DNA of 6,276 nt from UBA2040 sp002332715 (GCA_029242295.1 JAQWUF010000054.1:1-6276), one strand, 5' to 3'. Counted from the first letter of the stretch, positions 1 through 6,259 are shown. Translations and numbers: made by a program. The notes: generated from the sequence alone by a model not told the origin.

Positions 1-33
1 AGTGCTAAGTTCGTTTGAAGCGTGTCCAGCCAT
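1..33 (-). CDS. N-terminal fragment of a gene cut by the window edge; probably a second cytochrome c oxidase subunit III
   Basis: An ATG at 33-31 on the minus strand opens a frame that stays open to the window edge and reads MAGHASNELST (11 codons). It starts 22 nt after the stop codon of the enlarged subunit III gene, on the same strand, so it is very likely in the same operon. The leader (TTAAACTTGC, an A-run, then TCTTAAACA before the ATG) is A/T-rich with no Shine-Dalgarno sequence, like the other starts here. In Bacteroidota a second, shorter subunit III gene commonly follows this one, and that is the basis of the proposed product. Eleven residues cannot prove the family, and another oxidase-assembly protein is possible. 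Confidence 0.5.
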   Translation of the reverse strand, partial: MAGHASNELST

Positions 34-55
34 TGTTTAAGATTTTTTTGCAAGT

Positions 56-1114
56 TTAATGAATAAAAAGCAAAAAGAACAGTAAATAGAGCCACAAAAA
101 GCCTAGAAAGTGCCAGAAAATTGAACCGCTTTGTAGACTTATATATTCACCCGAGGTAAATCCACCTGAAAATGAATATATTGTGATTTTAATAAGGTAG
201 AAAAGTGTTACAAAAACATGAAGTAAATGCAAGAGGGTAATGATGAATAAAAATGAACTTGCTGTGTCGGCTGTTTCAATTGCTTTGATTTGCAAATACG
301 CCGAAAGTGGTTTGCCTTTCCACTTGAGCGTTCGGTTTTCATATTCTAACGCTTCACCTTTGTAATAAATATTGAAATCCTTGCCCAATTCACCTTTTGC
401 AAAAAAGTCTCCACGTCCATCTTTGATGTTGACTGCTAGTGCATTCAACCTTATTTTATCGGTTGTGCTCAAGTTTTCTCCGTTTGATTTTTTTAACCGA
501 CCGTCGATAAACGCGATGGGGGATTGATCTAGATAGAGGATAAATGGTTTAGCATAGGTGTTCACCTTAATTGGTTTCTCTTCGTCGAAATCTAAAAACT
601 GAGCCGTAAATTTCTGAAGTTCTTTCATTTTTGCATCCGAAATTTTCTTCCCTTTTTGCAAAAAGTTATTTCCATCTACTTCAATGAATGCATTGTTGTC
701 TTTGACATCATAGTATTCACCAATTCTGCCGTTTGTCACCATTACCTTGTTGTTGACAGGATGGATACCAAGCTCAGTCAATTGACCGTATCCTTTAAAT
801 TGGAAATAAATGAATGATATGCCCAATAAAACGGTCAATACCATGAAAAAGCGCAGTCCTTTTTGATTGTCTTTCTTAACACTTTGAATGGCTAAAATGA
901 AGCTCAAACTGGAGAGTATGATTAAAGTTGTGCTTATCCAGAAAGCATTTGGCATAGGTGTTTTTACCCAAAACGAATCTCCCATCATGACCAAATAGGC
1001 TGAAGTGAATCCAGCAAAAAGCATGATGATGCTGAAAATTCCAATGTACACGAGATTCTTTTTCATTTTCAACCGAACTTCGGGTGTTAATTCTTGATCA
1101 AAATCTTTTCTCAT
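56..1114 (-). CDS. coxC: Cytochrome c oxidase (heme-copper oxidase) subunit III with a large periplasmic insertion
   Basis: This is a membrane subunit III of an aa3/cbaA-type heme-copper oxidase, which supports the catalytic subunit I in the inner membrane. Five hydrophobic helices are visible at about residues 21-43, 58-77, 88-107, 285-310 and 331-350. Family landmarks are the serine-rich second helix (ILSSLSFILA), LHLLHVFVTLFYL in the fourth helix and WHFLGFLWLYLLFF in the fifth, matching the usual 'GLHVLxG' and 'WHFVDxxWLF' segments, with Gly where many homologues have Asp. Between helices 3 and 4 lies a hydrophilic insertion of about 175 residues (about 108-284). The protein therefore has 352 residues against about 190-210 for ordinary five-helix forms. 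Lysine-rich ends at 16-19 and 80-85 place the N-terminus inside and the insertion in the periplasm. The gene follows cyoE after 28 nt, and its ATG is preceded by AATAATAATAAG. The family call is firm; the role of the insertion is unknown. Confidence 0.88.
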   Translation of the reverse strand: MRKDFDQELTPEVRLKMKKNLVYIGIFSIIMLFAGFTSAYLVMMGDSFWVKTPMPNAFWISTTLIILSSLSFILAIQSVKKDNQKGLRFFMVLTVLLGISFIYFQFKGYGQLTELGIHPVNNKVMVTNGRIGEYYDVKDNNAFIEVDGNNFLQKGKKISDAKMKELQKFTAQFLDFDEEKPIKVNTYAKPFILYLDQSPIAFIDGRLKKSNGENLSTTDKIRLNALAVNIKDGRGDFFAKGELGKDFNIYYKGEALEYENRTLKWKGKPLSAYLQIKAIETADTASSFLFIITLLHLLHVFVTLFYLIKITIYSFSGGFTSGEYISLQSGSIFWHFLGFLWLYLLFFLLFIH

Positions 1115-1142
1115 CTTATTATTATTTTAAAAGTATTGCAGC

Positions 1143-1991
1143 TTATATTTTATCAAAAACATAAATGAACTGTATTATTGGTAGATAAACAAACGAAGCG
1201 AACATAAGTTTTCTAGCATCTTTGTCATCTAGGGATAAAAACAATTTATAGGAAAGTAAAAAGAACCATGCACCAAGCACACTGCCGATTATTAAGGTCC
1301 ATGTCCCCGTCATTTCTAACCACCAAGGCAATAAACTAAAGGGTATTAGAGCCAAAGAGTATAGTGCAATTTGAAAGGCAGATTCTTTTGATTTTCCTTT
1401 TTTGGAAGGCAAAAGTCTAAATCCACCTGCTCTATAATCTGCGTCGACCACCCAAGCAATGGCCCAAAAATGAGGAAATTGCCATGTAAACTGAACGAAA
1501 AATAATATACCTGGGATAAAACCAAATTCGCCAGTTGCAGCTATTGCTCCTAACATCGGCGGGATGGCTCCTGGAAACGCTCCGACAAAAACTGCCCATG
1601 GCGTTATTCGTTTCAGAGGGGTGTAAATGAAAACGTAAGAAATGTACGCCGCCAAACCCAAATAAAACGAAGGCCAGTTGATCATTGCCAGCATGATCAG
1701 ACCAACAAGTAAAGAAATGGCAACCACAATATAGGCTTCCGTCAACGACATTTCTTTCAAAGGAAGAGGCCGTTTTGCGGTTCTTTTCATTAAACCATCG
1801 ATATCCTTTTCCCAAATTTGGTTCGAACCATTGGAAGCAGCTGTAACGAGCATTCCACCAATCATCATTAGGAAAATTTCATAATAATCTGACCCTCCGT
1901 TAAACAAATAACCAGATAGAGCCGAAACCACGACTAAAAACGATAAGCGGAACTTGGTAAATGAAATATATTGCTTTAGTTTGTTTGGCAC
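1143..1991 (-). CDS. cyoE: Protoheme IX farnesyltransferase (heme O synthase), GTG start
   Basis: This integral membrane UbiA-superfamily prenyltransferase transfers farnesyl from farnesyl diphosphate to the vinyl group of heme b, giving heme O for the terminal oxidase encoded downstream. Its 282 residues are close to the family norm and form about eight or nine hydrophobic helices. The first Mg-diphosphate motif is at residues 54-65 (NGSNQIWEKDID), followed by the diagnostic MKRTAKRPLP (68-77). YTPLKRITP (123-131) and the Gly/Pro-rich GAFPGAIPPMLGA follow, then QFPHFWAIAW (171-180) and the second motif DADYRAGGFRLLP (183-195). The start is GTG: upstream in frame there is a TAA after five codons and no ATG, while the next internal ATG, at codon 42, would remove the first helix. 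A TAnnTTTG box about 27 nt upstream fits this start. It is the first gene of the minus-strand oxidase operon. The other common symbol is ctaB. Confidence 0.95.
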   Translation of the reverse strand: MPNKLKQYISFTKFRLSFLVVVSALSGYLFNGGSDYYEIFLMMIGGMLVTAASNGSNQIWEKDIDGLMKRTAKRPLPLKEMSLTEAYIVVAISLLVGLIMLAMINWPSFYLGLAAYISYVFIYTPLKRITPWAVFVGAFPGAIPPMLGAIAATGEFGFIPGILFFVQFTWQFPHFWAIAWVVDADYRAGGFRLLPSKKGKSKESAFQIALYSLALIPFSLLPWWLEMTGTWTLIIGSVLGAWFFLLSYKLFLSLDDKDARKLMFASFVYLPIIQFIYVFDKI

Positions 1992-2017
1992 AACAAAAGA
2001 TGTTTTTTAATGCGGTG

Positions 2018-2025
2018 CAAATTTA
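2018..2025 (-). promoter_or_regulatory. Bacteroidota-type -7 box for the cyoE-coxC operon
   Basis: On the minus strand this reads TAAATTTG, an exact match to the Bacteroidota TAnnTTTG -7 consensus, and continues as CACC. The expected transcription start would be near 2013, leaving a leader of about 22 nt before the GTG of cyoE. No convincing TTG -33 element is seen at the usual spacing, so this rests on the box and its position. Confidence 0.55.
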
Positions 2026-2040
2026 CGGATTTAATTTACG
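2020..2040. repeat. Direct repeat of AATTTACG in the divergent promoter region
   Basis: AATTTACG occurs at 2020-2027 and again at 2033-2040, a 13-nt period, and the first copy overlaps the cyoE -7 box. A short palindrome, CCAAATTGG, lies at 2062-2070, just upstream of the box serving the divergent glycosyltransferase. Either could be a regulator site, but such short A/T-rich repeats also arise by chance and no known operator is recognised. Confidence 0.25.
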
Positions 2041-2078
2041 TTAAGTGGAAACGAATTCGGCCCAAATTGGAATTATTC

Positions 2079-2086
2079 TATATTTG
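2079..2086 (+). promoter_or_regulatory. Bacteroidota-type -7 box for the glycosyltransferase gene
   Basis: TATATTTG matches TAnnTTTG exactly and is followed by CATCC, much like the divergent box on the other strand. Transcription would start near 2090, giving a leader of about 35 nt. The -33 region is weak: TTCG at 2056-2059 is 19 nt upstream, in place of TTTG. The leader contains a small inverted repeat, CTATT at 2092-2096 with AATAG at 2104-2108, of doubtful significance. Confidence 0.55.
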
Positions 2087-2125
2087 CATCCCTATTTCGC
2101 AAGAATAGTTTTATAAAATCAAAAA

Positions 2126-2845
2126 ATGAGCATACAAAAGCTTTCTATTTTAATACCTGCCTACAACGAAGAGAATACGATTCAGGTTATCTTAGAAAAA
2201 GTACAGGAAGTTGAATTGCCGAATAGTATTCAAAAAGAAATTGTGATTGTAAACGATTGTTCGAAGGATGCAACTGTTGCAAAAGTGGAAGATTACATGG
2301 CGGCGAATCCAAATATGGATATTCGTTTTTTCTCACAGGATAAAAACATGGGCAAGGGGGCAGCGATAAATCGTGCCATCAAAGAATGCTCAGGGGATTA
2401 TATGATTGTTCAGGATGCAGATTTGGAATATGATCCGAATGAATACAATCTTTTGTTGAAACCGGTTTTCATAGACAATGCTGATGTAGTATATGGTTCA
2501 CGATTCAAAGGTCACCACCCACATCGAATCTTGTTTTTCTGGCATTCAATTGGAAACAAGGTGTTGACTTCACTTTCAAACATAATGACGAATTTGAACC
2601 TTTCTGACATGGAAACATGCTATAAATTGATTCGAACTTCTATCGCGAAGGATATTGAAATAAAAGAAAATCGTTTTGGTATTGAGCCAGAAATCACCGC
2701 TAAATTAGCCAAGCGCAAAGGAATCCGAATTTACGAAGTTGGTATTTCTTATTATGGTAGAACCTATGAAGAAGGCAAGAAAATTGGCTGGAAAGATGGG
2801 TTTCGTGCAATTTGGTGTATTTTCAAATACCGATTTTCTAATTAA
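2126..2845 (+). CDS. Family 2 glycosyltransferase, DPM1/polyprenyl-phosphate-sugar synthase-like
   Basis: This is a GT-A fold inverting glycosyltransferase of family GT2, probably moving a sugar from a nucleotide donor to a polyprenyl phosphate or another envelope acceptor on the cytoplasmic side. In order: the N-terminal strand and loop ILIPAYNEENTI (8-19), VNDCSKDAT (42-50) for nucleotide binding, KNMGKGAAINRAI (73-85), the metal-binding DADLEYDP (97-104, the DxD site at D97/D99), GSRF (124-127), and the acceptor-side segment DMETCYKLIR (161-170) with ENRFGIEPEITAKLAKR after it. The C-terminus, YYGRTYEEGKKIGWKDGFRA, is typical of the DPM1-like subgroup. At 239 residues it is a catalytic domain alone, with no C-terminal membrane helices. 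It stands alone, divergent from the oxidase operon and convergent with queA, so its substrate cannot be read from context. The leader has no Shine-Dalgarno sequence (AAAATCAAAAA before the ATG). The family is sure; donor and acceptor are not. Confidence 0.9.
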   Translation: MSIQKLSILIPAYNEENTIQVILEKVQEVELPNSIQKEIVIVNDCSKDATVAKVEDYMAANPNMDIRFFSQDKNMGKGAAINRAIKECSGDYMIVQDADLEYDPNEYNLLLKPVFIDNADVVYGSRFKGHHPHRILFFWHSIGNKVLTSLSNIMTNLNLSDMETCYKLIRTSIAKDIEIKENRFGIEPEITAKLAKRKGIRIYEVGISYYGRTYEEGKKIGWKDGFRAIWCIFKYRFSN

Positions 2846-2863
2846 ATAAAAAATATGAAGGCA

Positions 2864-3001
2864 GAAATAAGAAGTTCTGACTTCTGATTTGGATTACTTT
2901 GTTCAATAAAAAAGCGGACCTAAATTTAGAATCCGCTTTTAAGATTACGTAAGAGATCAGTTTTTTTTTAAACTCCTAACTTCTTATCTCTCAATTCTTA
3001 T
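2864..3001. repeat. Degenerate 7-nt repeats flanking the terminator, forming a long inverted repeat
   Basis: On the right, four tandem heptamers TCCTAAC, TTCTTAT, CTCTCAA and TTCTTAT fill 2974-3001 and end directly against the queA stop codon. On the left, TTCTGAC and TTCTGAT occupy 2875-2888. Just before these, GAAATAAGAAGTT (2864-2876) is complementary at 12 of 13 positions to AACTTCTTATCTC (2978-2990), so the two sides form an inverted repeat around the terminator. AGAAGT/ACTTCT (2870-2875 with 2880-2885) can also make a small hairpin. The common unit is roughly YTYYTNA. Its function is unknown. Confidence 0.5.
2908..2940. terminator. Bidirectional intrinsic terminator between convergent genes
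   Basis: GCGGA (2914-2918) pairs with TCCGC (2932-2936), extended outside by A's (2910-2913) and T's (2937-2940). Inside, the palindrome CTAAATTTAG (2920-2929) lengthens the stem after a small internal loop. On the plus strand the hairpin is followed by only four T's. On the minus strand it is followed by six, so it should work better for queA than for the glycosyltransferase. It lies about 65 nt after the glycosyltransferase stop and about 60 nt after the queA stop. Confidence 0.8.
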
Positions 3002-4060
3002 TTATATGATGAGCATCGCGTCTCCATACGAGTAGAAGCGATACTTTTCTTTTACTGCTTCTTTGTATGCTTTGTGCATCATTTCATGTCCTACAAAAGC
3101 CGAAACCATCATCAACAAAGTTGAAAGCGGCGTATGGAAATTCGTAATCATGCAATTTGCAATACTGAATTCATAAGGAGGGAAGATGAATTTGTTTGTC
3201 CATCCAGTATAGGTATTTAATTTGCCATCTGTAGAAACCGCTGTTTCAATCGTTCGCATTACTGTAGTTCCTACAGCGCAAACACGTTTTTTATCTGCAA
3301 TTCCTTTGTTGACAATCTCCGTGCATTTCTTGTTGATGAAGGCTTGTTCAGAATCCATTTTGTGTTTCGTCAAATCCTCTACTTCTACAGCCCGGAAAGT
3401 TCCCAAACCAATATGCAATGTAATTTCAGCGAAATTCACACCTTTCAATTCCAAACGTTTCATCAATTGACGAGAAAAATGCAATCCTGCAGTTGGCGCT
3501 GCAACAGCTCCTTCTTCTTTGGCGAAAATTGTTTGGTAACGCTCTTCATCTTCTGGTTCAACATCACGTTTGATATATTTTGGAAGTGGAGTCTCGCCTA
3601 ATTCAGTGATTTTCATCTTGAATTCTTCGTACGTTCCGTCAAATAAGAAACGCAAGGTTCGCCCTCTTGAAGTGGTGTTGTCGATAACCTCTGCTACCAA
3701 AGAATCATCTTCACCGAAATACAATTTGTTCCCGATTCTAATTTTTCTAGCTGGGTCAACAAGCACGTCCCACAATAAACTTTCACGGTTCAATTCACGA
3801 AGCAAGAAAACTTCGATTTTCGCACCTGTTTTTTCTTTGTTTCCATACATACGTGCAGGAAAAACTTTCGTGTTGTTCATGATCATAACATCATCCTCAG
3901 AGAAGTAATTGATGATATCCTTGAACATTCTATGCTCAATTTTACCCGTGTCTTTGTGGACAACCATCAATCTCGCTTCATCACGATTTAATGTAGGATG
4001 TTCTGCAATCAATTCTTCCGGAAGGGCGAAATTGAATTCGGAAAGTTTCATTTTACTCAT
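3002..4060 (-). CDS. queA: S-adenosylmethionine:tRNA ribosyltransferase-isomerase
   Basis: QueA transfers and isomerises the ribosyl group of S-adenosylmethionine onto 7-aminomethyl-7-deazaguanine at the wobble position of tRNAs with GUN anticodons, making epoxyqueuosine, the penultimate step to queuosine. It is cytoplasmic. Length (352) is normal for the family. Conserved blocks run the whole length: FALPEELIAEHP (11-22), GAKIEVFLL (79-87), ETPLPKYIKR (156-165), GAVAAPTAGLHF (184-195), LHIGLGTFRAVEVEDL (215-230) followed by HKMDSE, TTVMRTIE (265-272), PPYEF (294-298), TNFHTPLSTLLMMVSAF (306-322), and the C-terminal YRFYSYGDAMLI (340-351). An alternative ATG at codon 4 (MKLSEF) is also credible and matches where many homologues begin. 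It lies 100 nt downstream of the transferase gene on the same strand, with its own promoter-like box. No other queuosine gene is present in the window. Confidence 0.97.
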   Translation of the reverse strand: MSKMKLSEFNFALPEELIAEHPTLNRDEARLMVVHKDTGKIEHRMFKDIINYFSEDDVMIMNNTKVFPARMYGNKEKTGAKIEVFLLRELNRESLLWDVLVDPARKIRIGNKLYFGEDDSLVAEVIDNTTSRGRTLRFLFDGTYEEFKMKITELGETPLPKYIKRDVEPEDEERYQTIFAKEEGAVAAPTAGLHFSRQLMKRLELKGVNFAEITLHIGLGTFRAVEVEDLTKHKMDSEQAFINKKCTEIVNKGIADKKRVCAVGTTVMRTIETAVSTDGKLNTYTGWTNKFIFPPYEFSIANCMITNFHTPLSTLLMMVSAFVGHEMMHKAYKEAVKEKYRFYSYGDAMLII

Positions 4061-4088
4061 ACGTACTGAATTTTTTCAAAAAAGATTG

Positions 4089-4096
4089 CAAAGTTA
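4089..4096 (-). promoter_or_regulatory. Bacteroidota-type -7 box for queA
   Basis: On the minus strand this reads TAACTTTG, an exact TAnnTTTG match, followed by CAATC. The predicted transcription start near 4084 leaves a leader of about 24 nt to the queA ATG. No clear TTG is seen 17-23 nt upstream. With the 100-nt gap, this suggests queA need not depend on readthrough from the transferase gene. Confidence 0.5.
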
Positions 4097-4160
4097 ATAA
4101 AAAAGGGCCTGAACATTCGACTAATTCTACGTTTGTTTTTGGAATCGGTGAAATACAGTT

Positions 4161-6047
4161 TTATAAAGCCTTAAATTGTCGGTATAATTCGACAAGATAC
4201 GCCCGACAAAAAACGGATTGCTTTTTCAGATCTTCAGGTGAATAGTTTTGATCTAAATGTCTTTTTACGTCAAGATTATAACTGAAATTTCCTTCTTTTG
4301 AAATCCAACCGTAACCTCTATTTACGGTGTGTAAAGCAAATGATTTCGCACTTGGATTCAAAAGGTTTTTACTCCAAGGGTAATTCGAAGCATCGATTCC
4401 CATTTGTCCAAAAAGGGTAGCGACAATGTCGTTTTGCCCTCCAATTATATCTATTTTTTGCCCTCTCATCTCAGGTTTAATCACCTCACCAAACATCAAG
4501 AGGGGAATATGGAAATAACTGCCTTGATTGGGGTCGTTTTGCTCAGGAGTGGTATGGCCGTGATCGGAAACCAGAACAAATAAGGTGTTTTTATACCATT
4601 TTTCCTTTTTACATTTCTGAAGAAATTTGTGCAATGCCTCATCAGCGTAGATCATGCTGTTCATGTATTCTTGTTCTCGGCCTTTGTACGTCTGATTTGT
4701 ACGTTTTGGATAATCATAAGGCGAATGAGTACTTCCAGTAAAAGCGGCTTGCAAAAATGGTTCTTTGGTAGAATTGATGTTCTTTAAGAAGAACTTGTAT
4801 AAATCTTCGTCATAATAGTTCAACCTCCCGCGCTCCAAGTCTTTCGGAAAGTCATTTTCATCTTCGACCTTGTCAAAACCATGGTCGGTAAAGAAACTAC
4901 CAATGTTTCCATATTTCAAGTCACCACTAAAAACGTAACCAGAATAATACCCTAACTTTTTCAAGTCTTCGTTCATTGAAGGAAGTTTCCTGTGTTTACC
5001 GGGTTGCATGGACATTGAAATTTCAGGAAGCGCTGGAAATCCACCGAAAATAGTTCCGTTTCCAATTTCTGATGTTCCCCCGTTGGCATAAAACTTAGAG
5101 AAAAGAACGCCTTGCTTCGTGAGTTCGTCAAAATGAGGTGTAACTCCATCCACATGCGTCAATGATTTCATAGCGTTTGCCGACCATCCTTCAAGAACCA
5201 CGAAAACAATATTGGGACGCTTATTGGATAAAATTTTTATTAGAGTATCACTTTCAGTAGAATACAATATCTTCTTGATTGATAATGCTTTATCGTAATC
5301 CATAATAGGGAAAACATCATCCAAATTGTTTCGGTTGTGCAACAGGTAACTTTTCGCAAAATTGTAAGTTGTATTCACACTAATATCATTGGCGACACTT
5401 GCGTTTTTCCCACTGCTGTAGTATGCTGCATCTATATTGATTGGAATGGGTTGTAAGCCACCCCGGGCAAGAATAAATAGAACAGGAATAAAAAGGATGA
5501 ATACCAAAATTGTTGGAATGGCTGCCGACCAATTTCTATCCAATTCCTCTCTGACGTCTTGCTTGAAAAGTTTTTTATACAAATATAGCGAGGAAATTAG
5601 CCCTAAAATTCCATACAAACTAAACCAAAAGACCATCTTCCAGCTTGCCGTTCGACCAACTTCATCAGGATTCGCTAGATGCGTGAAGACCCTGCCACTA
5701 AGTTTATGGTTCCATTCAGGATAAACATTGACTTCTCCCGCGGATAGCAGAACCACGACTGTGACAAGAAAAGCCAAAACGATTTTAAAAACAATTTTTA
5801 AAATATTACTTGCGGAGGCTTTCCATATGGTGTAAAGGATGAATGGTATTATCGAAAGAATGGCTGCTGTCGTTAAATCCAATCGAAACGAATAGATAAA
5901 AGCTTTAGCGACTTCACCCCAGCCTGCATCTGATACTTTTCCGGCATTGTGTATAACAAACAAAATACGCATGACATGAAACACTAATATCCAAAAGACG
6001 ATTAGTTTCAGAAGAAAAAGAATTCTTGGCAGAGCATGTTTAATCAT
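4161..6047 (-). CDS. LTA synthase/phosphoglycerol transferase-family membrane protein (sulfatase-like fold)
   Basis: This is a member of the alkaline phosphatase superfamily of LtaS/MdoB type: a membrane anchor followed by a large periplasmic catalytic domain that in characterised relatives moves phosphoglycerol or phosphoethanolamine from a phospholipid to an acceptor. Five hydrophobic helices are at about residues 8-33, 56-75, 85-104, 137-157 and 175-194, then an extended linker (195-275). The catalytic domain starts at RPNIVFVVLEGWS (277-289) with metal ligand candidate E286. The proposed nucleophile T325 is in NGGTSEIGNG (322-331), H441 is in TGSTHSPY (437-444), and D495/H496 are in SDHGHTTPE (494-502), followed by GGQNDIVATL. 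The Cys/Ser-x-Pro-x-Arg formylglycine motif of true sulfatases is absent. The 628 residues are normal for the family. Gram-negative Bacteroidota do not make lipoteichoic acid, so the acceptor is probably another periplasmic or envelope glycan or lipid; this is inference. The first ATG was chosen because the next, codon 26, would remove helix 1. Confidence 0.85.
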   Translation of the reverse strand: MIKHALPRILFLLKLIVFWILVFHVMRILFVIHNAGKVSDAGWGEVAKAFIYSFRLDLTTAAILSIIPFILYTIWKASASNILKIVFKIVLAFLVTVVVLLSAGEVNVYPEWNHKLSGRVFTHLANPDEVGRTASWKMVFWFSLYGILGLISSLYLYKKLFKQDVREELDRNWSAAIPTILVFILFIPVLFILARGGLQPIPINIDAAYYSSGKNASVANDISVNTTYNFAKSYLLHNRNNLDDVFPIMDYDKALSIKKILYSTESDTLIKILSNKRPNIVFVVLEGWSANAMKSLTHVDGVTPHFDELTKQGVLFSKFYANGGTSEIGNGTIFGGFPALPEISMSMQPGKHRKLPSMNEDLKKLGYYSGYVFSGDLKYGNIGSFFTDHGFDKVEDENDFPKDLERGRLNYYDEDLYKFFLKNINSTKEPFLQAAFTGSTHSPYDYPKRTNQTYKGREQEYMNSMIYADEALHKFLQKCKKEKWYKNTLFVLVSDHGHTTPEQNDPNQGSYFHIPLLMFGEVIKPEMRGQKIDIIGGQNDIVATLFGQMGIDASNYPWSKNLLNPSAKSFALHTVNRGYGWISKEGNFSYNLDVKRHLDQNYSPEDLKKQSVFCRAYLVELYRQFKAL

Positions 6048-6052
6048 GTCAA

Positions 6053-6085
6053 CAAAGATAATGTAATGATGGAAAACTCAGACAA
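6053..6085 (-). promoter_or_regulatory. Candidate promoter of the LTA-synthase-like gene, very close to its start codon
   Basis: On the minus strand TATCTTTG (6060-6053) matches the TAnnTTTG box, and a TTG (6085-6083) lies 22 nt upstream, inside the 17-23 nt spacing reported for Flavobacterium promoters. Only five bases separate the box from the ATG at 6047, so the transcript would have almost no leader. The match could also be chance, with the true promoter further upstream. Confidence 0.4.
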
Positions 6086-6259
6086 CTGGATAAAACATTA
6101 GGGGCGTATTTCAGAACAGATGAACTATACAGCCAGTTATAAAAAGCATTATAAAAAGCTTATGTAGGTAAACCAACTATAAGGTATTTACAATTAATGG
6201 AACAGATACAGAAAGCTGAAAGAATACCACACCAAGAAATAGAAATGAATTTGTTGTGA
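6062..6259 (+). other. Gene-poor right end with a possible decayed reading frame
   Basis: The 229 nt beyond the transferase gene hold no intact gene I can recognise. One plus-strand frame reads like protein from 6062 to a TGA at 6257-6259, with segments such as LDKTLGAYFRTDELYSQL and later KAYVGKPTIRYLQLMEQIQK. It is interrupted by two TAA codons at 6140 and 6152, both inside a 12-nt tandem duplication. No clear start is seen, and no family is recognised. The last possible internal start, ATG at 6197, would give only 20 codons. It may be a gene remnant or simply chance in A/T-rich DNA. Confidence 0.2.
6137..6160 (+). repeat. 12-nt tandem duplication
   Basis: TTATAAAAAGCA (6137-6148) is followed at once by TTATAAAAAGCT (6149-6160), identical at 11 of 12 positions. 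Each copy contributes one in-frame TAA to the possible decayed frame. Twelve bases is a multiple of three, so the duplication does not shift that frame. Confidence 0.7.

Noticed and set aside
1432..1815. A 127-codon minus-strand frame inside cyoE
   Set aside because: It overlaps the strongly supported heme O synthase in another frame, and its translation is cysteine- and histidine-rich with no family likeness.
2855..2887. A 10-codon plus-strand frame after the glycosyltransferase gene
   Set aside because: It lies in the repeat and terminator region, is made largely of the heptamer sequence, and is too short to support.
2961..2969. A run of nine T's suggesting a second terminator for the plus strand
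   Set aside because: No stable G/C-containing hairpin immediately precedes it; the hairpin at 2908-2940 is the better terminator.
3222..4097. Several plus-strand frames of 62-112 codons opposite queA
   Set aside because: They are antisense shadows of queA, which shows family motifs along its full length; their translations show no domain and they lack promoter-like boxes.
4973..5724. Short frames inside the LTA-synthase-like gene (one on each strand)
   Set aside because: Both lie wholly inside a continuous 628-codon gene with conserved catalytic motifs and have no independent support.
6083..6138. Inverted repeat AACTGG/CCAGTT as a possible mobile-element end
   Set aside because: The arms are only six bases with a 43-nt loop, with no target duplication or transposase nearby, so chance is the simpler explanation.
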